The position numbers and the translations under genes are program-made. This document shows positions 56,159 through 64,000 of a stretch of DNA of 64,000 nt, piece by piece. A model generated the notes under the pieces. That model saw nothing but the letters and a program-made list of their open reading frames with translations. It was not told where the DNA came from and searched no databases. The first letter of the stretch is position 1, and every line of letters starts with the position of its first letter. The DNA lies in assembly GCA_039583875.1 (NCBI GenBank), contig CM077149.1:24999194-25063193 (forward strand). The letters run 5' to 3'. The stretch is from Platanthera guangdongensis. Lineage: Eukaryota; Streptophyta; Magnoliopsida; Asparagales; Orchidaceae.

Positions 56159-57751
56159 CACCCCCAGACTTAACCATTTGCACGTCCCGAGCAAATCATC
56201 ACTCCGTGGACTAGAAATTAGCTAGCTAGCTCAGAAATTTCAAAAAAACGTAAGACGAGAAATCAAATACATCATGGGCATAGAAAATATAATAGAAAAA
56301 CTTTTTAATTATATTACGTAGTTTAAACTATTCGAAAGGCATAAATAAATATTGTATTTGCTCAAAATTAGAATTCTGGAGAATCTTGCGATCATGTGTA
56401 GGAAGAAAGTAGGCAGGCCACTAAGGTGAGCATTGCCAAAGATTGGAGCTCGTGATCACCTCCAAAGATATCCATCAATGTCGGGGACCATACGCTTGCA
56501 CGTTCACACTCTCTCCACGGTGCGGGTTAGACTCAAGCGTAAATCAGTAGGACTTGTAGGAGAGAATGGGGCTTAGGCTACGGTGTGGTAGTCAATGATA
56601 AACATGAAAGCTACACGCAACCAAAGCGAGCGAACAAAAACCTAAACCAATACAGCCACTTAGAAATCTATGGGTAACACACCCCTAGACTGAGCTTGAA
56701 AACCGGGCGTGTACACGGCCTAACCCGACGAAAATCAATAAAAAGGATGGGGATAGAATTCTCGAAGCAATTCTTTCAGATTTTTCTCTTTCGTTTTGGC
56801 TTTTCTTTTTTTCCTTTTCTGCGTTTGCACTCCCCAAAAGTAGCAATCAAAAAGTTTATGAATTCAGCACCACATTACACGATTTCCATATATCACAACA
56901 TCATCAAAATAGTAAATACAAACAAGCTCAAGATGGTGGGTTTAGCTTCAGGCCTTGGTGAATGTGAGTGGAGCTGGATCAAAGAAGGGGTAGGAACAAG
57001 ATTGACATGCGACAGTTAACTGGTACGAAAGGCTAAAGAAGGCTCAAACTAGCCAAAATGTGGGTCTGCGTCATGCTCACTCTTGACTAACCGGGCAACA
57101 ATGCTTCGAGAGTAGCTTTGGGCAAGTTCTTAGCCACCGAGAAAGATGATCCTTCCTACCGAATCGAGCAATACGAGTCTAGTGGCGGCTACACGCATTC
57201 CTACATTATCATTCGATTACTCCAGATTCAGATTTTGAGTATTACGAACAATATTTACATCTGCAGAAAAATATAAATCTACGAGAATAAAAAAAAATTA
57301 AATCTATACTAGTTCTTCACAAATCATGAGTACTCGATTAGGAGCACTGCATGAGTTTCGAACTACTCTATCCTGAAATCCAAAGCCAGCACCACTATTT
57401 TAAAGTTTACATAAAAATAATACATTTGACTCGAGTTGTGAGCGTGGATAAGAGCGCACTCGTGTGGGTGATTCAGTGTGTGCGACAGAGATCATGAAAT
57501 AACTAAACAAGAGACTGGTATGCAACAAAATGTGTTGTGTAGTGACCACAGACATGTTCTCCCTAGACATAAGTTCGACAACTAGTAAAAATAAGCATTC
57601 CAAATATGAAAAATAGCTAGGGTAAGAAGTACCTATGCTCAAAATTGAGCATACCAGTCGTGCAATGAGATGTCCAAGTGCGACCAAGTTGCCGTGCCTC
57701 AAAAATTCCTGCACCTGCCATTGAAATATGCACGCCAAACAAAATATGGAC

Positions 57752-57815
<64 letters not shown>

Positions 57816-58203
57816 AACTCAAAGCACAGCACAGGACCAAATAGTCCAACTTGGGTTGTCTCCCGAAAGCCCTTTTGTTTACCGTCCTTAAGGTGGACCA
57901 AATACATGTATTAGCAGTTATAATAAAGAGTTCTTTGCAGTAGAAAAGGGAGAAAGAAAAACAGAGCAAACCAGCGTTCCAAAAGCAGCAAGAAAATAGA
58001 AAGAGGAGGGAAAGTGGAATAATGGTGATGCAATCAGCTATAAATAGATTTGTGGTAAGTCTCTCCGGTGGGGTGCGAGAGGACAACAAATTGTCTTTTT
58101 GCATTGGTGGTAGGGGTTTTCCCTTTACTTCGATTGCCCTCTTTCTCGCGCCGGAAGGCAGCGTATCTCTCTTCGCGTAAACGCTTTGCCTCTTTTAGTT
58201 TCT
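56159..58203 (-). other. 3' non-coding region and PPT of element 3
   Basis: Directly next to the LTR, the minus strand reads AAGTCTGGGGGTG, a purine-rich tract suited as PPT. The rest is non-coding and shares landmarks with element 0 (1-1400) and element X (57858-57900 with 11355-11402). The minus frame 58034-58303 is basic and Arg/Lys/Glu-rich and overlaps the end of the gag-protease ORF; it could be a frameshifted tail, but I cannot support it as a gene. Confidence 0.65.
57756..57813. repeat. (TA)n microsatellite
   Basis: 58 bp of TA dinucleotides in the non-coding region of element 3, at the place corresponding to the longer AT run of element X. Confidence 0.97.
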
Positions 58204-60402
58204 TCACGTGGGAGATTTCCATTGGATGTAGGATGTGGGGTTTCCTGTTGTCGTCGTTTGTGGCGTCCTGTCCGGTACTGTGACGGCGACCGGATCTGCC
58301 CAAGCTACAGATCGCTTAACAGAGTTATCAGCAGTGTTATACAAATAAGTGTCTAGGGATTTCTCCCGAATAAAACTCGGTTCGCCATGCTCAAAAACAT
58401 AGTTGGCTGGAAGTAGAAAGGCAGTCATGGCTTTGGTGCACTCGATCTCTTCTTTGACTAGTAGCTCTTGACTCTCATCTATCTCCTGGGAGAGTCCTTT
58501 CTTTGTCTTCTCATCCAGATGTGCTTCTTCCAATGTTAGGGGTCCTGAATCTATCTTGGTATCTGTGACACTCAAAAAATTGTAATTTTGGATTGGAGAG
58601 GAACGTATGGATGTGTTATCAAGGGCGGAGTCTTCCGTCGGCCAAGTGACGCGGCCTTTGGAAAAGTCGAGGGATGTGCCACTAGCCGTCAGGAATGGGA
58701 CTCCTAATATAGGAATAGAGTTATTTTGCCTTGGTCCGAAAACCTGGAAGTCAGTGGTTATACTTTTTCCGTTCACCTCGATTTCGACTTCTTGAACACC
58801 TCCCTCGGTGTCAACCAAATTGCCATTCGCTAAGATAACCGACTTCTGATTTTCAATGTCGACTTGTAGGTTCATCTTCGCAACATCTTGCAAAGTGAGG
58901 ATGTTGTTGGACGCCCCAAAGTCGCATAATGCTGGGGTTTCGATGTTGTTTATTTTATTATTGATGACGAGTTCGTTGCGGTTTCCCAAATTTTTCTCCC
59001 CAAGACTTTTACCTTGTTCATGGGGGTTATTTTTGGTGTTACTAGGTAAGGTGCCTTCGGTGCACTCGGAAACCACTTGGTCCAATTGGCCCAATTGTGC
59101 CTCCAGTTTGCGCATCGAGGCAGCTTGATTGGTCATATTGGTTTGAGAAATTTCAATGAATTTCTCGAACATCTCTTCCAAAGAAATTTTTTTAATGACG
59201 GGGGGCCCTTGGGAATAATTCGGTTGAGGCGGCCGCGGTTGGCTTCCGGAGGCGGCATACGCATTGTTTTGATGCTGCCCCGGTTGCAATATTAGGCCAG
59301 ATGCGTTTGGATTCCAAGAAAAGATGGGGTGGTTTTGCACCCCCGGGTTGTATGTGTTCCCGTAAGGCACTCCCCTGTTTTGATTGGCTACAAAATTAAC
59401 TGACTCATTCAGAAAAGAAGATTCGTCTGGTACCTCAACTCCTAAGCATTTGAAGCTATGGTGGTCGGTGCTTCCGCACCCTTGGCATGAGATTGCCATC
59501 ACTGGGGCGGCGGTAGCTGGCTTGGGGATATCCACATCAAATACTCCACTGGTGCTTCGTGGGATGTTTCTTCCAGCGGTCCAGTAAGCGCTGTGGATGG
59601 CGGTGTCTTGTAGGATTCTCAGAGCATCATCTGGAGCAAGGTTCATGATTGTTCCTCCGGAGGCGGCATCGATCATGGCTCGGTGGTGGGGATCAATAGC
59701 GAAGTAGAAACTTTCGACGAGGTTCCATGTTTGGAATCCTTGATTAGGGCACTTCCTCAGCAGCTCGTTAAAATGCTCCCAAACTTCGGCTAAACTTTCT
59801 TGATCGGCTTGCCGGAAGTTGGGTATTGCACGCCTCATGCTCACGATCCGATCTACCAAATAGAACTTAGCTAGGAATTTTGTGGTCAAAGCCTCCCAGG
59901 TGGTAGTTGTTCCAGGTGGCAGGGAGTGAAGCCATGTCTTGGCTTTGCCCCTTAATGAAAAAGGGAAGAGACAGAGCTTGACTGTTTCGTCTGGGATTCC
60001 AGCATAGCGGAACGTGGCGCATACTTCGGAGAATTCTGAAAGGTGAAGATGGGCGTCTTCAGTGGCCATTCCGAAGAACTGAGCATTGTTCCAAATGATA
60101 TTCAGAATAGCTGGTTTAATCTCGAACTGTTGGTTGGTGATAGCAGGTCCGAAACCGGGGTATATGCTCCCGACAGTAGGTGTAGTATAATACCTCATCG
60201 AGTGGACCTAGGGAGGGTTCACTTCATTTTCGTCGCCATTTCTGTCGCCATGAGGTATCCCTCCAACTCGGTTGCCTGCATCAATATTCACCTGGTCTCC
60301 CATTGGGGCAAAAGTGATGGATGTGGCGCGTATTCGCGCTAGGATAGTACATTCGATCTCTGGGTCGTAGGCGACAAGATCTCTTGTGGCTCGACCCTGC
60401 AT
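58204..60402 (-). pseudogene. Gag-protease of element 3, one in-frame stop
   Basis: The ATG at 60402 (MQGRATRDL) opens a frame that meets TAG at 60208-60210 and is then open to 58204. Without that stop it is about 732 codons; from the next Met (60198) it is 664. It shows the retrotrans_gag capsid domain (GIPDETVKLCLFPFSLRGKA, TWEALTTKFLAKFY), a zinc knuckle CQGCGSTDHHSFKC (about 59446-59487), and a retropepsin-like region with active site LCDFGASNNIL, VILANGN and IPILGVPFL. The motif D-F-G-A replaces the more common D-[LST]-G-A. Nothing resembling RT follows. Gag would package the RNA; polymerase must come from elsewhere. Confidence 0.88.
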
Positions 60403-60497
60403 TCACTGCGGCAAACACAATAGAAGGAAACAACAGTCAAAAACACTAACTCTTATAACAATATTTTCAGTCATCCTTAGTCGCTATATAGTTGCAT

Positions 60498-60515
60498 TCC
60501 CCGGCAACGGCGCCA
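60498..60515 (-). other. Primer binding site of element 3
   Basis: Minus strand TGGCGCCGTTGCCGGGGA, the tRNA-Asp-type PBS typical of Athila elements, six bases from the LTR edge at 60522. Confidence 0.95.
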
Positions 60516-60521
60516 AAAACT

Positions 60522-62017
60522 TGATGCGTGTAAATCGGCAAGTGCACCGGTCGCACAAGTAATAAAGTTTGGGAATAAATCCTCGAGTGTCGGTCTCTTG
60601 AGGAATGCAATTAGCATAGAGCGGCAACAGTTCAGAAAATATTGTTATGAGGGTTATACATAGAAAAAGAGTAAAAAGGGGGCTTGAGAGATTGTGGTTG
60701 TTTGATCTAACAAACTAATTAAAGCTATGCGGGTCGAAGGCACCGCATCGCAAGGTGAGGTGAGTGTATCGGCCGCGATGCCGCACTTCGATTGGGCGTG
60801 TGGCCGGAAAGCTAATGGGTGGAAGTGTTCTTGTGCGGAGTCCAATCGGGTGAAACACGGGTATGGAGTGGATGTGGAGTGGGCGAGACGCATTCACACA
60901 CACAACTACAAGCATAAGGAAACTACAAACATCCCATTAGACATACAATAGAACATGTAGTTCATTACAATGTTATATCATTCCATACAACAGAGGAAGG
61001 GGAAGAGGTGTAAAACAAAAGAGAGTGAAGATCTACCGCAGGTCGTGGCCGGAATAGCGAGTTGTCAATCCTCTTCCGGGCTCAGTCCGAGGAGGCTTCA
61101 GGTACCAACGAGCTGTCACCTCGAAGGCCTTTGAGTCCATTCTCTAGGTTGTCTTCTTCTCCAACTCTAGTGGAAAGCTTGGAGTTGAGGTTGTCAATGG
61201 TCAGGATTTTCGCCGGAGAGTTTGGAAAGCTTTGGAATAGCCGGTTATGGACTCCCGATGAAGGTGGAGGTGATGGAGCAGCTGGAGAAGTAAAATGGTG
61301 CTTCCCGTGCACTCCCCGATCGTAGAAAATGATGGGCGTTGACCTAAATTGCGGAGAAGTCCCTTAAATACGGAGGTAGCAAAAGCACAGCGCACGATCA
61401 GTGGCGCACGATCAGTAGTCGTGCGCACTATAGGTCGATGATCGTGCTCCATTTCCAATTAAACCTACAACCTGAATAGAAACATCAGCATATATGCGCA
61501 CGATCAGTGGCGCACGACCGGTGGTCGTGCGCACTGAATCCACTGATCGTGCGATTGGCTAGGACAGATTTGCAGAAAGCAAGGGGTAAACGCGCACGAG
61601 CAGTGGCGCACGACCAGTGGTCGTGCGCACTACGACCATTGCTCGTGCGATTACCCGGGCAGATTTAGGAAAAATGACAATGTAATGCACACGATCGGTG
61701 GAGCACGACCAGTGGTCATGCGCAGTATCCCTGCATCGTCGGGGTCTTCCGAGCGGTTCCCGAGCACGCACACGAACCCTGAACCAGCAGAAGAGGCAGA
61801 TAGGCCACCACACAAGCACACCATAATCCCAAGACATGGCTAAAGAACAACAAAAACACAGAAACAAATAAAGCATACAGAAATGGGCCTAAAGTGCACT
61901 TAATCATGAAATAGGCACGTAAACAAATATAAGCAGTAATGGCTCTCAAGTGCAGTGCTAAGACGATAAAACTGGCCCAGATGAGTCCAAAAATCAGTGT
62001 AAAATTTGGACTCATCA
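60522..62017 (-). repeat. 5' LTR of element 3
   Basis: 1496 bp, partner of 54641-56158. Palindromes lie at 61385-61720; the copy at 61606-61628 has perfect 11-bp arms (GCGCACGACCA / TGGTCGTGCGC) around one G. Confidence 0.94.
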
Positions 62018-63477
62018 GATGCACGAAAATGTGGAAGTGTTGAAATTGCGTGTGTGTTACCGCACTGGAATTATGTATTGGTAAGACACTCGATGTGGAG
62101 CTCTTGCATGCTGTTGAGCATGAAATGTGAATAATGAAAAGAGTGCTCAATGTGGAGCCCCGTATGTGAAATGCATGTGGTGTGAGTCGACACACAATGT
62201 CATAATCCTCAGTTAAGGATAGTATGGCAAGTCTACGGGCTCGCCAATCGTCACACCGATGGGAGTTGACAGATAGATTTGGGCAGTTGGGCTTGGACCT
62301 CGGTGTTTATTCCCGATGCTTCATCCTTTCCAAGTGGACGGTTGGGCTTGGTCCTCATGCTTTTTTGGATGCTCCTTTCGGGTCACAACATAGGCCAGTT
62401 TAGGGCATGGTTCTCGATGCACATCTACCTGAGACTCCTGCTGAGCCCTAGTATGCATGTGAGCTCCGCTATTGTGTTCTTAGCATTGAGGCGTATGGAG
62501 GCCTAGGCCAGGTAGTGTGGATGCTAGCATAGAAGTGGAGATGCCTGCTCTACTATCACCACCTATCTATGACGGTTGATGCCTGAGAGGTTAGCTACCT
62601 GCTCGACAAGTGGGAACTACAAGTCTGTATCAACACAACAGTTGCATGTGCTTGATCATGGGTAAGTCATTGCACTGAATTCATGGCATTACATTACATT
62701 GAAAACACAAGATCCTCATCGTATAAGTTTGTATGGGCACTCTTATACGATGAGTTATTTTATGTCTGAACCAATCCTCAACTTATATGTTTGTATGGAC
62801 ATTCATATAAGTTGAGTAACTTTCTATTGTATCTTTACATTTTTCATATAATGTTGTAGATGATAGAACTACTAGAGTATATTGTTTACTCGTTTACTAT
62901 ACTGCTGATATACCTGATATTTCTCACTCTATACCACCTATTTGTACTACTATCTTATTTATATATATTATACCCTTGTTCTTTTCTCCACCCGGTACCG
63001 AGGAGTCGTCGGTGGAGTGGATGTGATAGAGACTTAGTCTTATGACTAACGGTTGCTACATCTTCCTTTTTAGGAGGAAACCAAGCAGATATAGCAGCAA
63101 CAGGTTATGCAGCAGGACAGCCAGGCCAGGACGACAGGGCCTGAAGGGACGGTGTCATCGCTACCATCAGTGACTGATGTGAGTTTTGAGGGACTCATGA
63201 TGTGGCCCTTTGGGCAAGTTTTACGTGTACTCTAATATTATAGAAGCTTGTTGTAGCTTTTTTTCTTGATGTACTTTTGGACAATTTTACTTATGTGTGG
63301 ATTGACTTCTTTTTACATTCTTGGTTGGGTTGAAATTGGTTAATATTGGTTATAGCCGACAATATAGGAGTCTTGTGGTACAAGTTAGCTCGTGTGCTGA
63401 CACTACCGCATGACGGCTGTTCTGGGCATAAGACTCCCCTCATACCGTGTTTGTGTATTCCGGGAGGGGGTCTAACA
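62018..63477 (+). repeat. 3' LTR of element B, second part
   Basis: Resumes after the GATGC duplication, is collinear with 22655-24124 and ends GGTCTAACA, followed by the TTTAC duplication. Non-coding. Confidence 0.92.
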
Positions 63478-63606
63478 TTTACTCATAATTTATTGCATGA
63501 TTATATGATCTTGGATGCTCATGAAATTTAGGCAGTGATCTTTTATTGATATTAATATTCTCTTGAAATGTTTCTGTGAATTTTGGATTTACATTTATAA
63601 TACTTC
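63478..63606 (+). other. Target sequence of element B, right side
   Basis: Continues the sequence interrupted at 20833. AT-rich, no feature seen. It ends next to a third SIRE-type LTR. Confidence 0.5.
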
Positions 63607-64000
63607 TATTGGAATCATATTACTGATTTGGGCTAGGAACACTATCATTTGTTTAGGATGTTTAGTTTTACCCAATATGTATAGTCTAGGGTCATATGTT
63701 TATATTTTCAGGGTTGCTTCCTCAGAATATTTCCAGAGAAATGCAGTTCGACGAATTTAGGATTCTGTTCCGCGAAAGTTGATCTTAGGTTGACGAACGC
63801 CGAGCTCAGTTCGACGAACTCAGAGTTTGAACTCTGATTTCAGCTCGACGAACTCTGGGCTCCATTCGATGAACACTGATCACAACTCAGTAGCTCAGCA
63901 TAACGAACTCCAGGCTCCATTCGATGAACTCCAGGCTCTGCTCGATGAACTTCTAACTGTGTTTGACGATTTCTTTGCAGTGTTCAGGAAGTTTTATATT
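63607..64000 (+). repeat. Start of a third SIRE-type copia LTR (copia 3), runs off window
   Basis: Begins TATTGGAATCATATTACTGA (TG changed to TA), followed by 'tttgggctagg' and 'gtatagtctagggtcatatg', matching the start of copia 1 and 2 LTRs. From 63747 it shows TTCGACGAA, GACGAACGCCGAGCTCAG and repeated CTCGACGAACTC half-sites, the lineage palindrome in diverged form. Confidence 0.75.

Larger units (their letters stand above)
54641..62017 (-). mobile_element. Element 3: Athila/Tat-like element encoding only gag-protease (7,377 bp)
   Basis: LTRs are 54641-56158 and 60522-62017, with target duplication GATGC at 54636-54640 and 62018-62022. The empty site is visible in the other LTR of element B (ggtgtgattagatgcatgaa at 22648-22667). 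Minus-strand order: PBS, gag-protease ORF, about 2 kb non-coding, PPT. No RT, RNase H or integrase is present, so it must use enzymes from another element. The layout fits gag-only LTR elements (TR-GAG type) with an added protease. Confidence 0.93.
20834..63477 (+). mobile_element. Element B: Tekay/Del-like chromovirus split by three later insertions
   Basis: The LTRs are 20834-24124 and 52715-63477, the latter split by element 3. Target duplication TTTAC is at 20829-20833 and 63478-63482. The internal parts are 24125-24901 (PBS, protease), 36994-38125 (protease end, RT, start of RNase H) and 50760-52714 (rest of RNase H, integrase, chromodomain, PPT region). The order gag/pro-RT-RH-INT-chromodomain and the LTRs of about 3.3 kb fit the Tekay/Del chromovirus lineage. 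Gag is missing and the RT catalytic box is deleted, so the element is dead and must be older than its guests. Confidence 0.93.

Noticed and set aside
57400..58104. 234-aa minus-strand ORF with hydrophobic stretches
   Set aside because: It runs through the TA microsatellite of element 3's non-coding region and has no counterpart in element 0 or X.

Overview
The window is plant nuclear DNA made of LTR retrotransposons nested inside one another. I found no host gene, tRNA, rRNA or CRISPR array. The mix of lineages (SIRE-type Ty1/copia, Tekay/Del-type chromoviruses and Athila/Tat-type elements, all with tRNA-primed PBS sites, TG...CA ends and 5-bp target duplications) points to a flowering plant with a large, repeat-rich genome. 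I cannot name the species.

Layout. (1) 1-4244: right end of a minus-strand non-autonomous Athila/Tat-like element ('element 0'; LTR 2792-4244, tRNA-Asp-type PBS, an unfamiliar acidic zinc-knuckle ORF). It sits inside the integrase of (2) 4245-9894, a decayed minus-strand Tekay-like element ('A'; LTR 7917-9894). (3) 9895-about 13340: an old minus-strand Athila/Tat-like relic ('X') that A appears to have entered. (4) 13361-about 15420: gag scrap and LTR of another minus-strand Tekay-like element ('C'). (5) 15428-20833: non-coding sequence with a diverged tandem duplication and a pair of inverted LTR-like arms. (6) 20834-63477: one plus-strand Tekay-like chromovirus ('B'), flanked by TTTAC duplications and split by three later insertions: SIRE-type copia 1 (24902-36988, plus, TSD AGACC), SIRE-type copia 2 (38126-50754, minus, TSD GCACG), and the gag-protease-only Athila/Tat-like element 3 (54641-62017, minus, TSD GATGC) inside B's 3' LTR. 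(7) 63607-64000: start of a third SIRE-type LTR running off the window.

Copia 1 is the youngest and most complete unit. Its two LTRs differ by about five substitutions and one indel by eye, pol is one open frame, and a third ORF of about 1 kb codons lies downstream of pol. Copia 2 is an older relative full of frameshifts and stops. Comparing the two shows two conserved layout features: a 40-nt GT...AG interval at the gag/pol junction whose removal would place pol in the gag frame, and a pyrimidine-rich splice-acceptor-like site just before the third ORF's ATG.

The most unusual signal is that every LTR family examined closely carries its own cluster of short GC-rich palindromes, with different sequences in each lineage. 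In the SIRE-type elements the same palindrome (TCGTCGA...TCGACGA) also recurs inside the gag coding sequence and in the pol/ORF3 spacer.
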